Source of the DNA: DATAWZ01 sp036266975
GTDB taxonomy: Bacteria > Actinomycetota > Thermoleophilia > Solirubrobacterales > Solirubrobacteraceae
Direction of reading: 5' to 3'
DNA length: 23,862 nt
NCBI GenBank assembly: GCA_036266975.1
Contig: DATAWZ010000238.1
Coordinates: 1 to 23,862 of the forward strand
Shown here: positions 17,964-23,862 of the stretch, piece after piece
How positions within the stretch are numbered: the stretch's first letter is position 1
How the letters are laid out: each line of letters starts with the position of its first letter
Notes under the pieces: model-generated
The model's input: the letters and a program-made list of their open reading frames with translations, nothing else
The model's database searches: none
Told to the model about the DNA's origin: nothing
Made by a program: the position numbers and the translations under genes

Positions 17964-18464
17964 ATGGGCGAGAGGGACGCACCACTGCTGTTCGTCGACG
18001 TCGACGGCGTACTGAACTGCTTCGGCGAGAAGGACTCGCTGCCGCCGCTGGAGGCCGAGTTCCGTGCCCTGCGTTACACGATCCGCGTCCCGGAGGGCAC
18101 CAGCGCGCGCGTGGCGCGGCTGCAGCGGGCGTTCGCCTGCGTGTGGGCCACGACCTGGGAGCATTTCGCGTTCGTCGCCCTCGGCGAGCCGCTCGGCCTG
18201 AGCGAGCAGTGGCCGGTCGTCGAGCTGCTCTCCGACGACAACGGCGGCACCCGAAAGCTCGCCGACATCATCGCGTTCGCCGGCGAGCGCCCGTGCGCGT
18301 GGATCGACGACGAGCTGCAGGATGACGCCGACGAGTGGGCCAGCGGCCGGCAGGCGGCGGGGATCCCGACGTTGCTCGTGCGCACCGTCGCGGACGTCGG
18401 GCTCACCGAGGAGCAGACGCAGCAGCTGCTCGACTGGGCCGCCGCGTTCGCCGAGGGCGCCTGA
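17964..18464 (+). CDS. HAD-superfamily-like protein
   Basis: 166 residues. The N-terminus LLFVDVDGVLN (DxDG at 12-15) is HAD motif I with nucleophile D12 and acid D14. RLQRAFACVWATTWEHFA follows, where a Thr (ATTW) takes the place of motif II. A conserved Lys in TRKLADIIAF and the acidic CAWIDDELQDDADEW (D115, D116) correspond to motifs III/IV. GIPTLLVRT is the final strand. The lack of a large cap domain and the overall pattern match small actinobacterial HAD-like proteins of unknown substrate; phosphatase activity is possible. The gene ends 2 bp from the convergent nitrilase-like gene. The start is the ATG after TAAGGT. Confidence 0.85.
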   Translation: MGERDAPLLFVDVDGVLNCFGEKDSLPPLEAEFRALRYTIRVPEGTSARVARLQRAFACVWATTWEHFAFVALGEPLGLSEQWPVVELLSDDNGGTRKLADIIAFAGERPCAWIDDELQDDADEWASGRQAAGIPTLLVRTVADVGLTEEQTQQLLDWAAAFAEGA

Positions 18465-18466
18465 TC

Positions 18467-19498
18467 TCAGCTGGTGGCGACCGCGCCCTCGGCCGGCGAG
18501 GAGGGCGGGATCTCGTCGGGCAGGTCCCCGCTCGGCCAGGTCCGCCAGGGGAACAGGTGGCGCGCGTAGCGGACCCGGTAGCCCAGGGCGCCGTGCGCGT
18601 TCATCCCGTACCACGCCGCCCAGGTGGTCAGCGTCATCCGCGGGATCCAGAAGCGATCGAGGATCGGGTCCAGCGGCTCCGGCGGCGCTTGCAGGTCGAC
18701 GTCGGCGGCGACGTGGCCCTCGCCGTCCTCCAGGCTCAGCCGCGCGAGGATCGTCCCGTCGCGGTCGCACACCTGCGACTCGCCGATCATCTGGGTCGAC
18801 CACGGGATGCCCGGGCCGAGCGGCGTCTCGGCGGTGATCGGCCCGACGTGCGAAGCGTGGGCGACCGGCACGCCGGTCAGGCGCGCCACCTGGCCCGGCA
18901 GCTCGCGCGCCATCTCGCGCCAGATCCCGTGCTCGCGCTCGGACCACCAGCGCAGCGGGCCGGGCCAGTTCAGCGGCATCGAGGGCCAGCACATCCCGCC
19001 GAGGACGACCTTCACGCGCCCGTCGCGCACGCGCTTGGAGGTGCGAAAGCGCGCCCACTCCCAGCCAGACATCAGCCCGACGTTGCCACCGAGCGCCTCG
19101 CAGTGGACGACTCCGTCGTCGTCGCCGCCGCGGTAGTAGTTCTGCTCCCAGGCCGTCGGGATGTCCTTGTCGTGCAGGTGCGCCGCCCCGCTGGGCTCGG
19201 CGAGCACGAAGGTCCCGTAGGTGTGCCGGCCGCGCACGGCGACGAAGCCGCCGCCGACCACGCAGCCCAGCTCGCGCGAGAGCCACGTGAGCAGCTGGAA
19301 GGGCTGGCCGTCGACCGGCCGCGCCGTTCCCTTCAGGACGCGGGCGAAGACGTTCGGAGTCGTGCATGCCTCGGGCACGATCACCACGTCGGCGTGCTGC
19401 TCGCGGTGGGCGTCGCGGATCAGATCCTCGAGTCGCTCGAGGTTGCGCTCGACCTCGCCGAGGGCGAGGGCGGGCTGGACGACGGCGATGCGGGTCAT
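18467..19498 (-). CDS. Carbon-nitrogen hydrolase (nitrilase) superfamily protein lacking the catalytic Cys
   Basis: 343 residues with the nitrilase fold: MTRIAVVQPAL at the N-terminus, ADVVIVPEACT with the catalytic Glu (E43), and HLHDKDIPTAWEQNYY with the catalytic Lys (K111). At the place of the nucleophile, where relatives have a G-x-x-x-C-[WY]-E pattern, this protein reads NVGLMSGWEW, with Gly (G145) where Cys is expected. GGMCWPSMPLNW and a long C-terminal tail follow. The fold call is good, but amidase activity looks doubtful; it may be a binding or non-canonical member. Its ATG overlaps the TGA of the upstream FAD oxidoreductase (ATGA), so it is translationally coupled to it. Confidence 0.85.
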   Translation of the reverse strand: MTRIAVVQPALALGEVERNLERLEDLIRDAHREQHADVVIVPEACTTPNVFARVLKGTARPVDGQPFQLLTWLSRELGCVVGGGFVAVRGRHTYGTFVLAEPSGAAHLHDKDIPTAWEQNYYRGGDDDGVVHCEALGGNVGLMSGWEWARFRTSKRVRDGRVKVVLGGMCWPSMPLNWPGPLRWWSEREHGIWREMARELPGQVARLTGVPVAHASHVGPITAETPLGPGIPWSTQMIGESQVCDRDGTILARLSLEDGEGHVAADVDLQAPPEPLDPILDRFWIPRMTLTTWAAWYGMNAHGALGYRVRYARHLFPWRTWPSGDLPDEIPPSSPAEGAVATS

Positions 19499-20955
19499 GC
19501 GGCGACCTCCTGCGCAGTCGGCTCGGCGATCGGGGCGGCCGGCTCGGCGGCGGCGGGGGCGACCGCGACCTCCGGCGGCGCCGGCCAGGAGGCGCCCGGA
19601 TGGTCCGAGCCGTCGATCAGGCTCGTCGAGCGGAAGCGGTCGCGCCACAGCTCGGCGCGCACGGCGAGGTCGGTACGCGCCAGCGGCAGCGTCTCGCGCA
19701 GCAGCTGCAGCCGCTTGCGGTCGCCGTGGCGCAACGAGGCGCTCACCGCGCGCACCAGACGCGGCAGCGAAGCGATCTGCTGGGGCGTGCGCGCCCGCCC
19801 GAAGTAGTCGCCGAGGTCCGGGTCGACGCCCTGGCGGCCGCTCTCGCGGATCAGCTCGCACAGCACCGCCGGCTGCAGGTCGACGATCGTGTCCAGGTTG
19901 GCGAAGTGGTAGGCGGGCAGGCACTCGCGGTCGCGCTCGGCCTCATAGGCGCGCGTGGCCGTGTCGACTGCGGTGGGGTCGTCGAGTACCGGCAGCACGT
20001 GCTCGGCGAGCTTGCGCCCCATCCACAGCGCGTCGCGCATGCCCTGACCGGTGACCGGGTCCTTGAAGTGACCGGCGTCGCCGGCGAGCGCCCAGCCCGG
20101 CCCGCTCGAGGCCCGGAAGAACGCCGGCGTCTCGCCGGTCGAGCGCAGCTTGGTCATGTTCGTCGCGCCCGCGCTGCGCTCGGCGAGCGCCGGATGCTCG
20201 CGCAGCTTGCGCTGCCAGTAGGCCTCCGGGTCGCGGCGTGCCCAGGTCGCCTCCTCGCGGTGGCCCATCATCAGGACCAGCAGCCGCCCGACCGGCGTGG
20301 TGGGGAAAGCGAAGGAGATCGAGTCGCCCTCGCGCCACTGGTGGTAGGTCTCCGCCGCGCGCGTGCCGGGCTGCGGGTCATCCATGTAACGGAAGACGAG
20401 TCCGCGGCCGTTGCGCGAGAGCCGGTAGGGCTTCCAGGCGCCGACCTGTGCGGCGACCGTCGAGCGCCGCCCGTCGGCGCCGACCACGAGCGTGCTGGCG
20501 ATCTCGTGGCGGTCGCCGTCGCCGTCGCGGTAGGTGAGCCCCGCGACGCGGCCCGCGCGCCAGCGCAGCGACTCCACCGTGCAACGTTCGCGAACGTCGG
20601 CGCCCTGCTCGCGGGCGGCCTCGACGAGCTGGACGTCCTGCAGGTTGCGCGGGACGCAGACGCCGAAGTCGATCCCGTCGGCCGCCGGGCGCAGGCGCTC
20701 GATCGCCACGATGCCATCGGCGACCACCTCGAGCCAGCGGACCTGCGAGGGCGCCAGCGCCATGATCCGCGGCAGGGCGCCGAGCTTGGCCAGCTCGCTC
20801 GTTCCCGCGGGCAGCAGCACGTGCGTGGAGAGCTGGTCGGACGGGAAGCTCATCCGGTCGAGCACGACGACCCGGCGCCCGGCCCGGGCCAGGGGGGCGG
20901 CGACCGCGCATCCGGCGAGCCGCGCTCCGACGACGACGACGTCAACCTGCTCCAT
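19495..20955 (-). CDS. FAD-dependent oxidoreductase (geranylgeranyl-reductase / PHBH-like)
   Basis: 486 residues. The N-terminal FAD site is VDVVVVGARLAGCAVAAPLA (10-GARLAG-15), followed by the ribose-binding acid in VVVLDRMSFPSDQLSTHVL, a motif typical of the geranylgeranyl-reductase/halogenase-related flavoproteins. A middle VVGADGRRSTVA (the DG motif) and GDAGHFKDPVTGQGMRDALW (292 onward, the GD motif) contact FAD. The C-terminus is a variable helical region ending in an Ala/Pro/Glu-rich tail. Substrate is unknown; reduction or hydroxylation of a lipid or aromatic compound is typical. The ATG at 20955 has GGAGGG 8 nt before it. It is divergent from the PurM-like gene and its stop overlaps the nitrilase-like gene. 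Confidence 0.93.
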   Translation of the reverse strand: MEQVDVVVVGARLAGCAVAAPLARAGRRVVVLDRMSFPSDQLSTHVLLPAGTSELAKLGALPRIMALAPSQVRWLEVVADGIVAIERLRPAADGIDFGVCVPRNLQDVQLVEAAREQGADVRERCTVESLRWRAGRVAGLTYRDGDGDRHEIASTLVVGADGRRSTVAAQVGAWKPYRLSRNGRGLVFRYMDDPQPGTRAAETYHQWREGDSISFAFPTTPVGRLLVLMMGHREEATWARRDPEAYWQRKLREHPALAERSAGATNMTKLRSTGETPAFFRASSGPGWALAGDAGHFKDPVTGQGMRDALWMGRKLAEHVLPVLDDPTAVDTATRAYEAERDRECLPAYHFANLDTIVDLQPAVLCELIRESGRQGVDPDLGDYFGRARTPQQIASLPRLVRAVSASLRHGDRKRLQLLRETLPLARTDLAVRAELWRDRFRSTSLIDGSDHPGASWPAPPEVAVAPAAAEPAAPIAEPTAQEVAA

Positions 20956-20963
20956 CGCTTCAG

Positions 20964-20969
20964 CCCTCC
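20964..20969 (-). promoter_or_regulatory. Shine-Dalgarno of the FAD oxidoreductase
   Basis: GGAGGG on the minus strand, 8 nt before the ATG at 20955. This indicates a leadered transcript, in contrast to the divergent PurM-like gene. Confidence 0.65.
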
Positions 20970-21018
20970 GATCCTCTCCGCAACCGTCCCTGAGTTCGAC
21001 TGGTTGCAATGGTACGGA

Positions 21019-21024
21019 TAGCAT
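21019..21024 (+). promoter_or_regulatory. Candidate -10 box of the PurM-like gene
   Basis: TAGCAT lies 8 nt before the ATG at 21033. No Shine-Dalgarno is present. It sits in the 77-bp divergent promoter region. Confidence 0.45.
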
Positions 21025-21032
21025 CGCCGCGC

Positions 21033-22154
21033 ATGACCGCAGCCGACCACGGCGGCGACGCCTACCGCGCCGCCGGCATCGACTACGACGCGCTGGACGC
21101 CGGCAAGCGGCTGGCCCTTGCGCAGGCGCTCGCCACCTCCGGCCTGCTCGAAGCGCGCGGCGGCCACGCGCTCGACGCCTCGCGCGGTGAGCCGGCCTTC
21201 GTCCTGGAGTTCGCCGGCCGCCACCTGGCGGTGGTGCTCGAGGGACTGGGCACCAAGTCGATGATCGCCCGCCAGGTCGCCGACGAGGGTGGCGAGCAGC
21301 GCTTCGCGGATGTCGCCTACGACGCCGTGGCGGCGATCGTCAACGACCTCTGCTGCGTGGGCGCGCTGCCACTCGTCGTCAACGCCTACTTCGCGACCGG
21401 CTCGTCGGCCTGGTACGCCCAGCACGCCCGCCACGCGGCGCTGCTCGCCGGCTGGCGGCGGGCGTGCGAGGACGCCGGCGCGACCTGGGGCGGCGGCGAG
21501 TCGCCCTCACTGCCCGGCCTGGTCGCTGAGGCCGAGATCGAGCTCGCCGGCAGCGCGGTCGGCGTCGTCCCCGAGGGCGCGGCGCCGCTGCTCGCCCAGG
21601 CGCTCGCGCCGGGTGACGAGATCGTGCTCGTCGCGAGCAGCGGCCTGCACGCCAACGGCGCCTCGCTGGCCCGTCGCCTGGCCGGCAGGCTGCCCGACGG
21701 CTACCGGACCGAGCTGCCGAGCGGGCGCGCCTTCGGCACGGCGCTACTGGACCCGTCGATCATCTACGTGCGCCTCGTCGCCGAGCTGCTGGCCGAGGCC
21801 GTGCCGGTGCACTACCTGAGCCACATCACCGGCCACGGGCTGCTGAAGCTCATGCGCCCCGACCGCCAGCTCACCTACGTCATCGACGCGCTGCCGCCGG
21901 TCCCGGAGGTGCTCGCGTTCATGGCCGAGCAGGCCGGGATGGGCGCCGCCGAGGCCTACCGCACGCTGAACATGGGCTCCGGGTTCGCGGTCTACTGCGC
22001 CGCGGGCGCCGGCGAGCGGGTCGTCGCGGTCGCGCGCGGCCTGGGCCTGGACGCGCTAGTGGCGGGGCGGGCGATCGAGGGTCCCCGGCGCGTGGAGCTG
22101 CGGCCGATCGGGGTCGTGTACGCGAGCGGCGAGCTCGATCTCACGCCGGGGTAG
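21033..22154 (+). CDS. PurM-like (AIR synthase-related) protein
   Basis: 373 residues resembling phosphoribosylformylglycinamidine cyclo-ligase (PurM) and its relatives. Visible are DAYRAAGIDYDALD near the N-terminus, EGLGTKSM (70-77, the GTK loop), AAIVNDLCCVGALPL (ND at 104-105), YFATG, GATWGGGESPSLPG (about 150-160), VGVVPEG, a DEIVLVASSGLHANGASL domain start, and HITGHGLLKLMRP near the C-terminus. These are hallmarks of the ATP-binding PurM/PurL/SelD fold. In PurM the usual text is D-G-V-G-T-K; here it is EGLGTK, so it may be a paralog with another role. No purine genes are nearby. The last ~14 codons lie inside the duplicated element that recurs at 22441. The start is the ATG at 21033, after TAGCAT. 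Confidence 0.85.
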   Translation: MTAADHGGDAYRAAGIDYDALDAGKRLALAQALATSGLLEARGGHALDASRGEPAFVLEFAGRHLAVVLEGLGTKSMIARQVADEGGEQRFADVAYDAVAAIVNDLCCVGALPLVVNAYFATGSSAWYAQHARHAALLAGWRRACEDAGATWGGGESPSLPGLVAEAEIELAGSAVGVVPEGAAPLLAQALAPGDEIVLVASSGLHANGASLARRLAGRLPDGYRTELPSGRAFGTALLDPSIIYVRLVAELLAEAVPVHYLSHITGHGLLKLMRPDRQLTYVIDALPPVPEVLAFMAEQAGMGAAEAYRTLNMGSGFAVYCAAGAGERVVAVARGLGLDALVAGRAIEGPRRVELRPIGVVYASGELDLTPG

Positions 22155-22274
22155 CGGACGAGTTCGCTTTCGTCAGGCGGATGACGTTCTTGGGAGCGGG
22201 GTCGTGCGGGCGTCCTGGAAAAGACGGGCTGTGGACCGCCAAATCCAGGGCGCGACGAGGTGGAACGGCTATTC
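22113..22274. repeat. Duplicated element, copy A (spans the end of the PurM-like gene)
   Basis: Copy A of an element repeated at 22441-22595. It contains the GAGCTCGATCTCAC segment (coding here), GTCAGGCGGATGACG, a 10-bp stem GCGTCCTGGA (22210-22219) with TCCAGGGCGC (22244-22253), and GGAACGGCTATTC at the right end. Overall identity by eye is about 65-70%, much higher in the blocks. Confidence 0.65.
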
Positions 22275-22440
22275 GGAGGGCCGAGCCTCGCACGCTGCCG
22301 GCCATGACCCCTGGAACGACGGGCTCGGCTGAGATCCACTGTGGGCGGGCGGGCTCGCGTGGGGGCGCACGGTCCGCCCGGCCGGGCCCGCGATTCTCGG
22401 GGCGCCCCGCCTGCTCTGGGCGTGGGCGAACCGGTCTCAC

Positions 22441-22595
22441 GTCGTGTTCGCGAGCGGCGAGCTCGATCTCACCTCCGGGATAACGGCGATGTGGTCAGGT
22501 GGCAGACGCTTTTCCGGACGAGCGGCGCGGCGCGTCCTGGAACGCATGCGCCCGGCGCACAAGATCCAGGACGCGACGTCGCGGAACAGGTATTC
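22441..22595. repeat. Duplicated element, copy B
   Basis: Same order of blocks as copy A: GTCGTGTTCGCGAGCGGCGA at the left end, GTCAGGTGGCAGACG, a 10-bp stem GCGTCCTGGA (22532-22541) with TCCAGGACGC (22565-22574), then GGAACAGGTATTC. The stem is fully Watson-Crick here; the corresponding position in copy A is a G-U pair, and the loop between the arms differs completely in sequence but is almost the same length (23 versus 24 nt). Confidence 0.65.
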
Positions 22596-22892
22596 CGGCC
22601 GTACCGGCGGGCGTCCGGCCGCCGGCACGGAGGACCGACGGAGCGCTCGACCGCGCCCGGTGCGCGCGCCTTGAATGCCGCCGTTCCGTTGCGTGGGGAA
22701 TCGGCCTTCCGCGGCTGCTCCTCCCCGCAGCGGCCATGAGCGGGGAACGGGCGCGGACCACCATCACGACCGGAGACTCACCGGGTGCCGTGAGGACCAA
22801 GCCTCGTCGGCTCGCCGTCCCCGCCCGGTCGGCGGCCGGTGACGTGCCCCAGGCGGAAGGCGTCGCCCGGCGGGAGAGGCGCCGCTCCGGGA

Positions 22893-22898
22893 TACCAT
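22893..22898 (+). promoter_or_regulatory. Candidate -10 box of the small protein/nucleotidyltransferase pair
   Basis: TACCAT lies 6 nt before the ATG at 22905, with no Shine-Dalgarno. It supports a leaderless start. Confidence 0.45.
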
Positions 22899-22904
22899 CG
22901 GCTC

Positions 22905-23090
22905 ATGCCGACGAGGGCGCAAATCGAATTCTTCGCTCGGTGGAACGAGGCGGCTCGGCGTGCCGATCGCGCTGCCGACGCCGCCTCGTCGATGGAGCAG
23001 CGCTTGGCGGAAGCCGCCGAACTCAGCTCGCTGGCGAGCGAGCTGCGCGAGTGCGTGCGGTCAGCCGACAGCGATGTTCGATCCGCGTGA
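22905..23090 (+). CDS. Small helical protein upstream of a nucleotidyltransferase
   Basis: A 61-residue protein that I do not recognise by family. It is charged and helical (MPTRAQIEFFARWNEAARRA; SSMEQRLAEAAELSSLASEL) with one Cys, and has no signal peptide. Its 3' end overlaps the nucleotidyltransferase start by 17 bp, so the two are co-translated. Small proteins in this position are a recurring partner of DUF6036/AbiEii-type nucleotidyltransferases, which suggests an antitoxin-like or accessory role; this is inference. ATG 22905 was chosen for the TACCAT box and for the helical content that begins there. Confidence 0.65.
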   Translation: MPTRAQIEFFARWNEAARRADRAADAASSMEQRLAEAAELSSLASELRECVRSADSDVRSA

Positions 23091-23567
23091 GCTGGCGGCG
23101 GCCCTCCACCGCGGCGCCGTCGACTACGTGATCATCGGCGGGCTCGCCGTGGCGGCGCACGGTTATGTCCGCGCGACCGAGGACCTCGATATCGTCCCCG
23201 CGCCCGACCGCGGAAACCTCGAGCGTCTGGCGCGCGTCCTTCGAGAGCTGGGGGCGGAGCTGCTCGGCACCGGGGACTTCGACCCCGCCAGTTCCCGTTC
23301 GACCCGCGGGACCCGAAACAACTCGCCGAGGGTGGGAACTTCGTCCTTTCCACTCGTCTGGGTCGGCTCGACGTGATGCAGTGGGTGCCGGGGATCGATG
23401 CCGAGCACGCGTATCCGGTGCTTCGAGAGTCGGCCGTTTCCTCGCGGTTCGCGGGGGTCGAAGTGTGGGTCTGCTCGCGCGAGCATCTCGTCGCGATGAA
23501 GCGGGCTGCCGGTCGCGAACGCGACCTCGATGACCTCAGGGAGCTCGGCGAGGCCGACCGTGGGTAA
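23074..23567 (+). pseudogene. Frameshifted nucleotidyltransferase (DUF6036 / AbiEii-like)
   Basis: The frame from ATG 23074 starts MFDPRELAAALHRGAVDYVI and then IGGLAVAAHGYVRATEDLDI, i.e. the GG...DxD signature of MNT/AbiEii-type nucleotidyltransferases. After residue ~70 (GDFDPA) the frame turns into low-quality sequence and stops at 23376. From about 23289 another frame continues sensibly: QFPFDPRDPKQLAEGGNFVL, STRLGRLDVMQWVPG, and SREHLVAMKRAAGRERDLDD to TAA at 23565-23567, which is the typical C-terminus of the family. One missing base in GACCCCGCCAG (23281-23291) explains it. Restored length would be about 164 residues. It is either a recent inactivation or an assembly error. It overlaps the upstream small gene. 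Confidence 0.75.
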
Positions 23568-23679
23568 GCAGCCTGCTGGCACGTGCTGAGCACGGCCGCG
23601 TCGTGAGCCGGCGTCATCGAGGCCGCGGATGGGCGGCGGCTACCCCGCATCGATCACACCGGAGAGATCGTCCCGTACC

Positions 23680-23862
23680 TCAGATCCGGGGCGCGGGCCG
23701 GTAGAGCAGGGCGTTGCGGTCGCCTCGTCCGCCGGCGAATCCCTGGGGGCGCCCGCCTTGGGCGTCCACGTAGGCCAGCGAGCGCGAGATGTCGCCGATC
23801 CCCCCGTGGTCGGGGGCGTGGTCGAGCATCCAGGTGGCAAGGACCGCCCCGCCGCCGGCGGT
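23680..23862 (-). CDS. Unidentified protein, C-terminal part (continues beyond window)
   Basis: A minus-strand frame enters from the right edge and ends at TGA 23682-23680. The 60 visible residues include VLATWMLDHAPDHGGIGD and AYVDAQGGRPQGFAGGRGDR and end NALLYRPAPRI. Nearly all codons end in G or C (about 56 of 60), matching the window's real genes. I do not recognise the family from this piece. The competing frame in the same stretch has a proline/threonine-rich random look and is rejected. Confidence 0.6.
   Translation of the reverse strand, partial: TAGGGAVLATWMLDHAPDHGGIGDISRSLAYVDAQGGRPQGFAGGRGDRNALLYRPAPRI

Larger units (their letters stand above)
22155..22904. other. 750-bp stretch without a supportable gene
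   Basis: Open frames here have an arginine/alanine/glycine-rich content typical of random GC-rich frames, no recognised domain and no ribosome site or box at their starts. The region is occupied by the non-coding part of element copy A, copy B, and a divergent-looking 22600-22890 stretch. It may hold decayed sequence or a non-coding RNA; I see no defined gene. Confidence 0.55.

Noticed and set aside
22113..22475. Possible tRNA or tRNA fragment (minus-strand translations reading VRSSSPLA)
   Set aside because: The stretch lacks a T-loop GTTCGANNC with pairing arms and no acceptor or D-arm can be placed. It is better explained by the duplicated element.
22341..22739. Open frames of 130-210 codons in the 22.2-23.1 kb region on both strands
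   Set aside because: Random Arg/Ala/Gly composition, no start signals, no domains, and they cross the duplicated element and the nucleotidyltransferase pair.
23640..23840. 66-codon minus-strand frame at the right edge
   Set aside because: A second frame in the same place (23680-23862) has far stronger G/C third-position bias and a more natural protein sequence.

Overview
The window is very GC-rich DNA with strong G/C third-position bias and dense genes. It looks like a chromosomal segment of a high-GC actinobacterium. My best guess is class Thermoleophilia (Solirubrobacterales-like). The basis is the secreted collagen-like proteins with an N-terminal 'IHAC..K.TGALR...KCKK.ER...WN' module, the many start codons preceded by a TANNNT box 6-10 nt upstream with no Shine-Dalgarno (leaderless style), and the overall gene families. 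This is inference; no rRNA, tRNA or marker gene is present to prove it.

Layout. 1-5.4 kb: the 3' end of an APC amino-acid permease, then a redox and housekeeping block. This holds a 1-Cys peroxiredoxin translationally coupled to an MtnK/APH-like small-molecule kinase (minus), a HugZ-like split-barrel/DUF2470 protein (plus), a GlsB/YeaQ small membrane protein (minus), and a three-gene plus-strand operon (redoxin-like, unknown protein, SDR oxidoreductase). 5.7-9.0 kb: two tandem secreted fibre-like paralogs (signal peptide, Cys module, collagen-like Gly-X-Y, YadA-head-like repeats, S74 chaperone-type C-terminus). The upstream copy carries an apparent single-base frameshift in its collagen tract. 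9.1-10.7 kb: a hypothetical gene, then an ArsR regulator with two clear operator copies and a leaderless promoter, an SRPBCC/AHSA1 partner and a truncated dihydrofolate-reductase-like remnant. 10.7-17.9 kb: cell-surface block with an L,D-transpeptidase, a secreted carboxypeptidase-regulatory-domain protein, a ~127-bp imperfect palindromic element, and a 1368-aa secreted DUF11-repeat protein with an internal duplication.

18-22.2 kb: a HAD-like protein, then a two-gene minus-strand operon (FAD oxidoreductase and a nitrilase-fold protein lacking the catalytic Cys) divergent from a PurM-like protein. 22.1-22.9 kb: mostly non-coding, with two diverged copies of a ~160-bp element that share a 10-bp stem with a compensating change. 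22.9-23.6 kb: a small-protein/nucleotidyltransferase pair whose second gene is frameshifted. The window ends inside an unidentified minus-strand gene.

I did not find a CRISPR array, prophage, rRNA, tRNA or an obvious complete defence system. The most unusual items are the palindromic element at 13.55 kb, the duplicated structured element at 22.1/22.4 kb, the ArsR double operator on a leaderless promoter, the fibre paralogs and the Cys-less nitrilase homolog.
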